From Nocardioides sp. Iso805N (GTDB lineage: Bacteria; Actinomycetota; Actinomycetes; Propionibacteriales; Nocardioidaceae), in the NCBI RefSeq assembly GCF_000364605.1, contig NZ_KB822585.1, positions 51,089 to 115,088 of the forward strand: DNA of 64,000 bases, given 5' to 3'. Shown here in pieces: positions 8,198 through 15,215 of this stretch. Below the pieces are notes generated by a model, which saw only the letters and a program-made list of their open reading frames with translations, searched no databases and was not told the origin of the DNA. The translations under genes and the position numbers were made by a program. Position 1 is the first letter of the stretch; each line of letters begins with the position of its first letter.

Positions 8198-9049
8198 TCA
8201 GCTGGGTGCGGGCGCGGTCCTCGACGTCACCGCTGCCACGTGCCGCGCGGCAGGACCGGCGAGCACTGACTCCAGCCGCAGGAAGAGCTCGATCCCGCGG
8301 TGTCCGGGCCAGTCCGGACGGGTGATCTCGGGCGGCAGCCCGGGGTCCAGGTAGGGGATCGCCCGCCAGTCGTCGACCAGTCGGAGGTGCTCGTTGAAGG
8401 CCATCTGATCGGATCCGTCCCAGGCCTGTTCGGTCTCGGTGTGGTCGGCGAGGAACGCCAGGTAGCGCTGCTCCAGCTCGTCGAGGTCCCACCACTGGGC
8501 GACCGCGTCGGCAAGCTTCCCTGCCGGTTTCAGGTCCACGGCTCGCAGGAGCGTGGTGTAGGTGTGCAGGTCGCGCTGCCGCAGCAGCTCGCGGGCCTCG
8601 TCGAAGAGGTGCCCCGGTCCGATCCAGGTCCCGGGTGCGATCATGCCGCAGCCCAGCCAGATCAGCTCGTGGCGCAGCTGGTGGCGCAGGTGGCGTTCGG
8701 AGTCGGGCACGGAGAAGACCACGACCATCCAGCCGTCGCTGTCGGGTTGCAGCTCACGGTGCGCGAAGATGCGGCGATCGCCGCGCTCGAGCATGGGGAT
8801 GGCCTTCGGTGCGAGGCGGTAGCCCGCGTGGCCGTCCCGGACCTCGGGCTCGACGAGCCCCTTGCCCTTCAGCCGTGACAGCGCCGATCGCGTTCCTCCG
8901 GGGTCGCGACCCTGCGAGCACAGCTCGATGAGATCGGCGACGGCGATCCAGCCGCCGATGTCGCGCAGGTGCACCCCGATGAAGGTCCGCAGCACCGAGG
9001 ACGCGCTGTGCGGGCGGACGTTGAAGTCGTCGAGCTCTTCCGGCGGCAC
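8198..9049 (-). CDS. PaaX-family transcriptional regulator (second)
   Basis: A 283-residue protein with the same architecture as the regulator at 485-1348: N-terminal winged helix (RSALSRLKGKGLVEPEVRDG), central WMVVVFSVPDSERH strand and C-terminal WRAIPYLDPGLPPEI. The two are clearly paralogous but well diverged, so they probably recognise different operators or effectors. The GTG start lies 6 nt after the tryptophan dioxygenase stop, which argues for co-transcription with kynA. It is the best candidate regulator for the tryptophan/peptide half of the island (inference). Confidence 0.87.
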   Translation of the reverse strand: MPPEELDDFNVRPHSASSVLRTFIGVHLRDIGGWIAVADLIELCSQGRDPGGTRSALSRLKGKGLVEPEVRDGHAGYRLAPKAIPMLERGDRRIFAHRELQPDSDGWMVVVFSVPDSERHLRHQLRHELIWLGCGMIAPGTWIGPGHLFDEARELLRQRDLHTYTTLLRAVDLKPAGKLADAVAQWWDLDELEQRYLAFLADHTETEQAWDGSDQMAFNEHLRLVDDWRAIPYLDPGLPPEITRPDWPGHRGIELFLRLESVLAGPAARHVAAVTSRTAPAPS

Positions 9050-9055
9050 GTCCCC

Positions 9056-9907
9056 TCAGCTACCGATCTCCGTACGCACGGCGTACAGCTCCGGGAAGAA
9101 CGTCAGGTCCAACGCCTTGCGCAGGAAGGAGACCCCGCTGGAGCCGCCGGTGCCCCGCTTGAACCCGATGGTGCGCTCGACGGTCTTGAGGTGGCGGAAG
9201 CGCCACAGCTGGAAGTTCTCCTCGACGTCGACCAGCTCCTCGCAGGCCTCGTAGGCGGACCAGTCGGCGGTGGCGTTCTCGTAGATCTGCTTGAAGACCT
9301 GCACCAGGTCCTGGTTGAAGGTGTGGGCCTTGGTCACGTCCCGGTCCAGGATCGTGTCGGGTACGGCGTAGCCGCGCCGGCCCAGGTAGCGCAGGAACTC
9401 GTCGTAGATGCTGGGCGCCTCGAGCAGCTCGGCAAGCACCTGACGCGCCCCCGGTTCGTGGTCGAACACCTTGAGCATCGCTGCGTTCTTGTTGCCGAGG
9501 ACGAACTCCACCGCGCGGTACTGCCAGGACTGGAAACCCGAGGAGTTGCCCAGGACGTCGCGGAACTCGGCGTACTCCGTGGGGGTCAGCGTGGCCAGCA
9601 CCGACCACTGCTGGGTCAGCTGCTGCTGGATGTGCTTGACCCGCGCGAGCTGCTTGAGCGCCGGCTGGAGCTCGTCCGCGGCGAGGTGCCGCTGGGCGGA
9701 TCGCAGCTCGTGCAGGGCGAGCTTCAGCCACAGCTCCGTGGTCTGGTGCTGGATGATGAAGAGCAGCTCGTCGTGGTGCTCCGGATCGCTCACCGGGCTC
9801 TGGGCGGACAGGAGCTTGTCCAGCTGCAGGTAGCCGCTGTAGCTCATCTTGTCGGCCAAGTCGGTGACGATCGTGTTCTCGACTTCGCGGGTGTTGTCGA
9901 CTGTCAT
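9056..9907 (-). CDS. kynA: Tryptophan 2,3-dioxygenase
   Basis: A 283-residue heme dioxygenase converting L-tryptophan and O2 to N-formylkynurenine, the first step of the kynurenine pathway. Conserved features: FIIQHQTTELWLKL with H54, SWQYR with R131 (which in Xanthomonas TDO contacts the substrate carboxylate), WRFRHLKTVERTIG with the proximal heme ligand H239, and RGTGGSSG around T253. Length is typical of bacterial enzymes. A strong AGGAGGAG ribosome-binding site precedes the ATG. It lies 52 nt after the LLM oxidoreductase gene and 6 nt before the second paaX gene. Its products feed the formamidase and kynureninase encoded at 20775-22957. Confidence 0.96.
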   Translation of the reverse strand: MTVDNTREVENTIVTDLADKMSYSGYLQLDKLLSAQSPVSDPEHHDELLFIIQHQTTELWLKLALHELRSAQRHLAADELQPALKQLARVKHIQQQLTQQWSVLATLTPTEYAEFRDVLGNSSGFQSWQYRAVEFVLGNKNAAMLKVFDHEPGARQVLAELLEAPSIYDEFLRYLGRRGYAVPDTILDRDVTKAHTFNQDLVQVFKQIYENATADWSAYEACEELVDVEENFQLWRFRHLKTVERTIGFKRGTGGSSGVSFLRKALDLTFFPELYAVRTEIGS

Positions 9908-9959
9908 GAGGTCTCCTCCTGGTGGTCGAGTGGGGTCTCGCTGCTGCGGCGTACGGCGA

Positions 9960-10943
9960 TCATTCGCGCAGACGCGCCAGCACCGTGCTGCCGAGGGTGT
10001 GGACCGCGGCTCGCGGATCCGGGCCCAGCGGCGGCCCGAAGGAGAGGTGTCGCACGCCGAGCGCCATCAGGGACCGGCAGCGCTCGACCACCTCGTCGGG
10101 TGTGCCGGCGATGCCCAGCCGCAGCATCTGGGGAGTGATGAGGCGGGTCGCCGCCTCGATGCCGTCCGAGGCGAGGGCTGCCTGCACGGGCTGGAAGTCG
10201 GCCCGGCTGAGACCGGCCCGCTCCAGCAGGTACGGCGCGAACGACGCGCCGTAGTAGGCGATCTTCTCCGCCATCGCGCGGCGGGCCGCGTCGCCGTCGG
10301 CGTCCACCGAGACCCAGATGCAGGCGGCAAGGTCGATCTCGTCGGCCGAGCGGCCGGCCGCCTCTGCGCCCTCGAGGATCTGGGCGGCCGCCACCGGGTA
10401 GTGCTCCGGTGGGTAGAGCAGGGGGAGTGCGCCATCGGCGAGCTCGCCGGTGAGCGCGAGCATCTTCGGGCTCATCGCGCCCAGGTAGATCGGCACGTCG
10501 TGCGGCTCGAAGCGGAGGTAGGCCAGGGAGTCTGCGCCGCCGTCGCGCTCGCCCCGGAGGAGGGCTCGGATCGTCTGCAGGGCCTCGCGCGTCCGGGTGA
10601 GGGGTCGCGTCTGGGTGATGCCCGCCCAGGCGAGGAACTCCGCGGCGCCGGCGCCCAGGCCGAGCGCGAACCGGCCGCCGGAGTACTCCTGCAGCGTCGC
10701 GGCCATCATGGCGATCTCGGCCGGGTCCATGGAGTAAGGGTTCATGATCCCGACGCCGAGCTCCACCCGGGAGGTTGCGGCCGCTGCGGCGGTGAGCATC
10801 ACGCCGGCGGAGCGCAGGTACAGGTCGTTGGAGACCCAGACCTGGTCGAAGCCGAGCTCCTCGGCGGTGACGCAGAGGTCGACGAATTCGGCGACGGTCA
10901 GGTCGTTGTTGAGACGCAGGCTGGTTCGTACGGCGGCGGTCAT
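9960..10943 (-). CDS. LLM-class (F420-dependent-type) oxidoreductase
   Basis: A 327-residue TIM-barrel flavin/F420-type oxidoreductase of the luciferase-like superfamily. The N-terminal strand-helix segment (FVDLCVTAEELGFDQVWVSND), the central GRFALGLGAG and the C-terminal GTPDEVVERCRSLMALGVRHL resemble methylenetetrahydromethanopterin reductase-like actinobacterial proteins, which usually use F420. It shares an ATGA overlap with the preceding RidA gene and is followed by kynA. No known kynurenine-pathway step needs such an enzyme; it may reduce a ring or side-chain intermediate, or act on a related indole substrate. F420 rather than FMN use is inferred from family and host type. Confidence 0.85.
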   Translation of the reverse strand: MTAAVRTSLRLNNDLTVAEFVDLCVTAEELGFDQVWVSNDLYLRSAGVMLTAAAAATSRVELGVGIMNPYSMDPAEIAMMAATLQEYSGGRFALGLGAGAAEFLAWAGITQTRPLTRTREALQTIRALLRGERDGGADSLAYLRFEPHDVPIYLGAMSPKMLALTGELADGALPLLYPPEHYPVAAAQILEGAEAAGRSADEIDLAACIWVSVDADGDAARRAMAEKIAYYGASFAPYLLERAGLSRADFQPVQAALASDGIEAATRLITPQMLRLGIAGTPDEVVERCRSLMALGVRHLSFGPPLGPDPRAAVHTLGSTVLARLRE

Positions 10944-11365
10944 GCCGGCACCTGCTCGTCCTGAACGAGTGCCTCGACCTCGACCTCGACAAGGAGCCCG
11001 TCGCCGATCATGCCGGCCACGTGCAGCATCGTGTTGGCCGGTGCGACCGCAGCGAAGGCATCGCGGTGCGCCTGCGCCGCACCGCGCCAGTCCGCCTCCG
11101 GCGCGAGATAGACCCGGGTCCGGTAGACGTCGTCGACGGTGCCGCCGAGCGCCTGCACGGCGCGCAGGCAGCGGGCGATGGCGTCGGCGGTCTGCGCCCG
11201 GGTGTCGCCGAGCGCCTCGGCCGTGCCGTCGGGTGCTGAGGCGGTGGTCCCGCTGACCGCGATCAGGTTGCCGCGGCGCGCTGCTCGGGAGTAGCCGGCC
11301 TGCTCCTGCCACAGAGCGTCGTCGGCGTAGCGGTCGGGCCGGCCGGTGGCCGAGGCTGGATTCAC
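10940..11365 (-). CDS. RidA-family protein, first gene of the kynA operon
   Basis: A 141-residue RidA/YjgF-type protein with core sequence RGNLIAVSGTTASAPDG, RCLRAVQALGGTVDDVYRTRVYL, and a C-terminal GLLVEVEVEALV strand. It is the second RidA paralogue of the island and only distantly similar to the one at 7739. I prefer the GTG at 11365: AAGGGG lies 6 nt upstream, and the conserved RidA core then begins nearer the usual distance from the start. ATG at 11392 would add nine residues. Its stop overlaps the LLM enzyme start (ATGA). It probably clears an enamine/imine intermediate of the pathway. Confidence 0.82.
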   Translation of the reverse strand: MNPASATGRPDRYADDALWQEQAGYSRAARRGNLIAVSGTTASAPDGTAEALGDTRAQTADAIARCLRAVQALGGTVDDVYRTRVYLAPEADWRGAAQAHRDAFAAVAPANTMLHVAGMIGDGLLVEVEVEALVQDEQVPA

Positions 11366-11375
11366 GTGGATCCCC

Positions 11376-11415
11376 TTGAGCGGTAGTCTCATTGCAAATC
11401 TCTTACTATCGTCAA
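11376..11415. promoter_or_regulatory. Divergent control region with two copies of an operator-like motif
   Basis: Between the RidA-kynA operon and the S9 peptidase gene lie TTGAGCGGTAGTC (plus strand, 11376-11388) and TTGACGATAGTAA (minus strand, 11403-11415), facing each other. Both resemble TTGACGGTAGTCA at 15116-15128 in the promoter of the transporter operon. A TTGCAA hexamer (11392-11397) sits between them. The second PaaX protein is a candidate binder. Convincing -10 boxes are not obvious here. Confidence 0.4.
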
Positions 11416-11455
11416 GATAACAGCATAACCCTGCCTGCCGACGAGAAGGACGACC

Positions 11456-13405
11456 ATGCGAACAGCCATCGACCACGACGACCTGATGCTCTTCTCCGAA
11501 CTCGGCGATGTGCGTCTCTCGCCGGACGGGAAGCAGGTCGCCGCCACGCAGGTCCGCATGGACCCGGTGAGCAACACCTACCGGAGCGAGGTGGTCCTCG
11601 GCCCGATCGATGGTCCGCTGACGGCGATCGATGCCGGCGCTCCCGGAGCCACGTCCTCGCCGGTGTGGGTGGGAACGGACGGCAGGTTGGCGGTCGTGGT
11701 CCGGCAGCCCGGGGGATGGGCGATCAAGGTCGGCTCGGGGAGTGGCGAGTGGGCCACGGTCGCCGAGGGCATCCCCGACGCGGTGCAGGAGCTCGCGATC
11801 GCTCCGGACGCGAGCCGCCTGCTGTTCGTCGTCCGCGAGCCGGTCGACCGGGAGTGGTTCGAGACGCCGGAGGACCGGAGGCCGCCGCTGCGGCTGACCT
11901 CGCTGCGCTACCGCGAGGACGGGATCGGCTGGACGGTCAACACGCGCCGCCAGGCCTACCTGGTCCCGCTCGCCGGCGGACCGGTCGTGCGGCTCACCGA
12001 TGGTGCCCACGACGACAGCCAGTTCAGCTGGGAACCCACCGGATCGTCGGTGTTCTTCGTGTCCCAGCGTCACCCCGAGTGGGAGCGCTCGCCGATCAAC
12101 GACGTCTTCCGGATGACAGTGGACGCCGACGGCGTCGCCGGAGACCCGGAGCGATTGACGGCTACGGACGGTGAGTTCGCCTCGCCCAGGTGCTCGCCGG
12201 ACGGCCGACTGCTGTCCTACGGGCGCGTCGACGTGATCCGCTACCCGCAGGCGCTGCAGCTCGCCGTCCTCGACCTCAGCACCGGGAAGAGCCGCCTGGT
12301 GACCGAGTCGATCGACCGCGACACCCACGCCGACGCCGTGGTGTGGACCGGCCCCGAGACGCTGGTGACCCTGGTCGATCGCTCCGGACGGATCGAGCTG
12401 GTGGAGTTCGACGCCAGCACCGGCGATGCGAGCTCCCGCCTCGGCGGCGACTACCGGGTCACCGCCTTCGACGTACGCGACGAGGCGATCGCCTTCGTCC
12501 GCTCCGCGACCGTCGAGCCGCCGTGCCTGCTGGCAGGCGCACCGGAGCCGGTGGTCATCCACGCTCCCAACGAGGACCTCGCCGCCGCCCGGATCCTGGC
12601 CGATGCGGAGCACCGGCCCGTCGAGGTGGAGCCGGGCGTCACCGTCGACTCCTGGCTCGTTCGGCCGACGGCCGCGAGCGAGTCGTGGCCCCTCATCGTG
12701 TGGCTGCAGGGCGGTGGCTCCCAGTTCGGCTACCAGTGGTCGCACGAGGTGCAGCTGCTGGCCGCCCAGGGCTTCGCCGTGCTCTACCTCAACGCGCGTG
12801 GCTCCGCGGGCTACGGCACCGCCTGGATGCGTGCGGTCAACGGGGCACGTGCGGAGATCCCCGGTCAGGGCTGGGGCGCGATCGACATCGCCGACGTCTC
12901 GGCCGTCGTCGAGCACACGCTTGCCGCCGTACCCGAGCTGGACGCGGAGCGGGTCGGGGTGATGGGCGGCTCGTACGGCGGCCTGGTCACCACGCACCTC
13001 CTCGGGCAGACGGAGCTGTTCCGGGCGGGGTGGGCCGAGCGTGGTCCCTACAACCTCCTCAGCGATGCGGGCACCAAGGACGAGGCGCCGTGGTTCTTCG
13101 AGGCCTACCTGGGTAGCGACCACCTCCAGGACCCGGAGTCCTACTGGCAGGCCTCGCCGTTGCGGGTCGCCGCCGGGATCACCGCACCGCTGGCGATCGT
13201 GCACTCCGAGAACGACTTCCGGTGCACGATCGGTCAGGCCGAGGAGCTCTTCATGGCCCTCAAGCTGTTGGGTCGCGAGGTCGAGTTCGTCAGGTTCCCC
13301 GGCGAGGGGCACAGCCTCACCCGCAACGGGACCCCGGTCCACCGGCTGCAGCGCTCGCAGATCCTCACGGAGTGGTTCGGCAAGCACCTCACGCCCTCGC
13401 GGTGA
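11456..13405 (+). CDS. S9-family serine peptidase (acylaminoacyl/prolyl-oligopeptidase type)
   Basis: A 649-residue protein with an N-terminal WD40-like beta-propeller (about residues 1-390, several LSPDG/CSPDG blades) and a C-terminal alpha/beta-hydrolase domain. Catalytic triad: S506 in GGSYGG, D587 in SENDFR, H619 in GEGHS. No signal peptide is seen, so it should be cytoplasmic and act on small peptides or acylated amino acids. Its position between the kynA operon and the peptide-type ABC transporter, with shared operator-like motifs, suggests hydrolysis of imported peptides, or of an N-acyl aromatic amino acid, to feed tryptophan or kynurenine into the pathway (inference). Confidence 0.92.
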   Translation: MRTAIDHDDLMLFSELGDVRLSPDGKQVAATQVRMDPVSNTYRSEVVLGPIDGPLTAIDAGAPGATSSPVWVGTDGRLAVVVRQPGGWAIKVGSGSGEWATVAEGIPDAVQELAIAPDASRLLFVVREPVDREWFETPEDRRPPLRLTSLRYREDGIGWTVNTRRQAYLVPLAGGPVVRLTDGAHDDSQFSWEPTGSSVFFVSQRHPEWERSPINDVFRMTVDADGVAGDPERLTATDGEFASPRCSPDGRLLSYGRVDVIRYPQALQLAVLDLSTGKSRLVTESIDRDTHADAVVWTGPETLVTLVDRSGRIELVEFDASTGDASSRLGGDYRVTAFDVRDEAIAFVRSATVEPPCLLAGAPEPVVIHAPNEDLAAARILADAEHRPVEVEPGVTVDSWLVRPTAASESWPLIVWLQGGGSQFGYQWSHEVQLLAAQGFAVLYLNARGSAGYGTAWMRAVNGARAEIPGQGWGAIDIADVSAVVEHTLAAVPELDAERVGVMGGSYGGLVTTHLLGQTELFRAGWAERGPYNLLSDAGTKDEAPWFFEAYLGSDHLQDPESYWQASPLRVAAGITAPLAIVHSENDFRCTIGQAEELFMALKLLGREVEFVRFPGEGHSLTRNGTPVHRLQRSQILTEWFGKHLTPSR

Positions 13406-13411
13406 GACGAC

Positions 13412-13442
13412 GCGAGCGGCCCGGCTGTGCCGGGTCGCTCGC
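13412..13442. terminator. Bidirectional hairpin terminator
   Basis: A 14-bp stem (GCGAGCGGCCCGGC pairing with GCCGGGTCGCTCGC, one G-U pair) around the 3-nt loop TGT. It lies between the convergent S9 peptidase and DUF885 genes. There is no T-tract, as is common in actinobacteria. Confidence 0.75.
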
Positions 13443-13453
13443 ACCTCGGGCCG

Positions 13454-15106
13454 CTACTGCGCGTCGAGCGCGTCCAGCTCGCTGGAGTCGTCCAGGAGCT
13501 CCCAGCGCTGCAGTGCCAGGGGCACGTTGCCCTCCAGCCACAGCCGGTCGTGGAAGGCCTGCAGGTCGAAGTCGGATCCAGCATGTGCCTTCGCGTCGGC
13601 GAGCAGCCGCAGGATCTGGGTCTTGCCGACCTGGTAGGTCATGGCCTGGCCCGGCGTCGCGGCGAAGAACGCCGCCTCGTGTGCGGCAGAGCCTGCGTCC
13701 ATCGGCACCTCGCGCTCGAGGAAGGCCGCTGCCGCCGGGATGTCGAACTCACCGGTGGCGAGCTTGACGTCGACGACCACCCGCAACGCGCGCAGCCGCA
13801 TGAAGTTGCAGATGATCTCGCGGGTCAGCGGCTCGTCGTCGAAGAGTCCGGCCGCCAGCATCATCTCCTCGTTGTAGAAGGCGATGCCCTCGTTCGGGCA
13901 GGAGTCGTAGTACCAGCGACGAGCCGGGCGCGGGTGTCGCCACGAGATCGTCAGCTGCTGGTAGTGGACCCCCTCGTGCACGATGCCGGCGCGCGGGTCG
14001 TGGGCGTTCGCGGCGTAGAAGTAGGGGAGGTCGCCCGACGGAGCCGGGAAGTACGCCGCGCCGTCCTGGTCGAGCCGGCTCGGCCCGGTGAGGTCGTCCG
14101 CTGTGCCGGCCCAGGCGATCGGCGCGAGGTACCCGGGCATCAGATGGGTGTGGTAAGCCCGCAGCTCGTCCGGCTGGCTGAGCAGCCGCTTCTCGAGGTA
14201 GAACGCACGGACCTGGGTCTCGGCGGCGGCCTCCGCCGCGGACTGCTCGGTGGCGTCGGCGAACCTGGAGGCAGGCGTGGTGCCGACGGCGGTCCCGTTC
14301 CTGCGCCGCTCCAACAGCTCCAGGAAGACGGCGCGATCCGCCTCCATCCGTCCGATGGTGGCGAGGTCACTGGCCGAGTAGGGCAGCAGGGCGACCGAGC
14401 GCAGGAACCACTCGAACGCGTCGCGTCCGACGGGGCGAGCAGGCTCCAGGGACGAGCCGATCTGCTGCAACCAGGAGCGGAACTCGTTCAGGGCGTGCCC
14501 GGCAGCGTGCGCAGCGGCGGTGAGCGCCTGCTTGTCGGGCTCACCCCAGCCTGGGATGTCCAGCCGGGTCAAGGCGCGCGCCATCGATGCGAGGTCGGCG
14601 TCGACGGTGCCGAGCTGATCGACGGTCAGCGCTGCGAACTCCCGATAGCCGGTGGACGCCACGTTGGCACGACCGTCGGCGAGCACCCGGGGAGTGGCCT
14701 CAAGCGCGATGCGCACGTCCTCGAGCCGGGATGCGGTGAGCGCCGGCACGGTGAGGAGGTCGAAGACGACACCGACGGTCTGGTCGACGTAGAAGGCGGG
14801 GTCGCGCTCCCAGGTGCGGAGCACGTCCAGCTCCCAGCGGACCCGAGCGATCGCCGAGCCGATCAGCCGGTGGTCGACCGCGGCCGCACGGTCGGCGTCG
14901 TCGGGACGGGCGGCGCCCCAGCGGTGTTCGAACTCGTCGAGCTCTACCCGGTAACGCGCCACCGCGGCCGCTGAGAAGTCGGGCGTCCATCCCGCCGGAC
15001 GCTCGACCCGCGGGATGTCGTCGCTGGTGCGCGGCTGCTGCCGGATCCGCCAGCCCCAGAAGTCCTCGATCAGCTGCCGCACGTCGGCTCCCATCTCAAA
15101 GGCCAT
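13454..15106 (-). CDS. DUF885-family protein, putative zinc metallopeptidase
   Basis: A 550-residue, mostly helical DUF885 protein. A probable zinc site is visible: H377-E378-x-x-H381 (HEGVHYQQ), with E406 and E413/E414 downstream in the PNEGIAFYNEEMM segment. The family is distantly related to M32-like gluzincins and is usually annotated as an uncharacterised peptidase. This member lacks a signal peptide. Two in-frame ATGs (15106 and 15094) compete; neither has a strong ribosome-binding site. It is divergent from the ABC transporter operon with fully overlapping promoters, so both are probably regulated together, which supports a role in processing the imported peptide. Confidence 0.85.
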   Translation of the reverse strand: MAFEMGADVRQLIEDFWGWRIRQQPRTSDDIPRVERPAGWTPDFSAAAVARYRVELDEFEHRWGAARPDDADRAAAVDHRLIGSAIARVRWELDVLRTWERDPAFYVDQTVGVVFDLLTVPALTASRLEDVRIALEATPRVLADGRANVASTGYREFAALTVDQLGTVDADLASMARALTRLDIPGWGEPDKQALTAAAHAAGHALNEFRSWLQQIGSSLEPARPVGRDAFEWFLRSVALLPYSASDLATIGRMEADRAVFLELLERRRNGTAVGTTPASRFADATEQSAAEAAAETQVRAFYLEKRLLSQPDELRAYHTHLMPGYLAPIAWAGTADDLTGPSRLDQDGAAYFPAPSGDLPYFYAANAHDPRAGIVHEGVHYQQLTISWRHPRPARRWYYDSCPNEGIAFYNEEMMLAAGLFDDEPLTREIICNFMRLRALRVVVDVKLATGEFDIPAAAAFLEREVPMDAGSAAHEAAFFAATPGQAMTYQVGKTQILRLLADAKAHAGSDFDLQAFHDRLWLEGNVPLALQRWELLDDSSELDALDAQ

Positions 15107-15115
15107 CTCAAATCG

Positions 15116-15146
15116 TTGACGGTAGTCACAAAGTCAGTATATTCAA
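15116..15146. promoter_or_regulatory. Face-to-face overlapping promoters with operator-like inverted repeat
   Basis: Plus strand: TTGACG (15116-15121), 16 bp, TATATT (15138-15143), the best sigma70-like promoter in the island, serving the ABC operon. Minus strand: TTGAAT (15141-15146), 16 bp, TACCGT (15119-15124), serving the DUF885 gene. Each -35 overlaps the opposite -10. The inverted repeat TGAC-N4-GTCA (15117-15128) occupies the shared end and resembles the motif at 11403-11415. A repressor here would silence both directions. Confidence 0.6.
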
Positions 15147-15215
15147 GCCCACGACAACGCCATCGGTCCACTCAAAGGAGAGAGCTCCGAGCGGCCATAC
15201 AGAAGGAGTCCTGTT

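Noticed and set aside
10940..13444. Very long minus-strand open frame opposite the S9 peptidase gene
   Set aside because: It runs antisense to a clear peptidase with an intact triad and has arginine/glycine/valine-rich composition without motifs. Only its last 141-150 codons, the RidA gene, are real; the rest is a shadow of high GC content.
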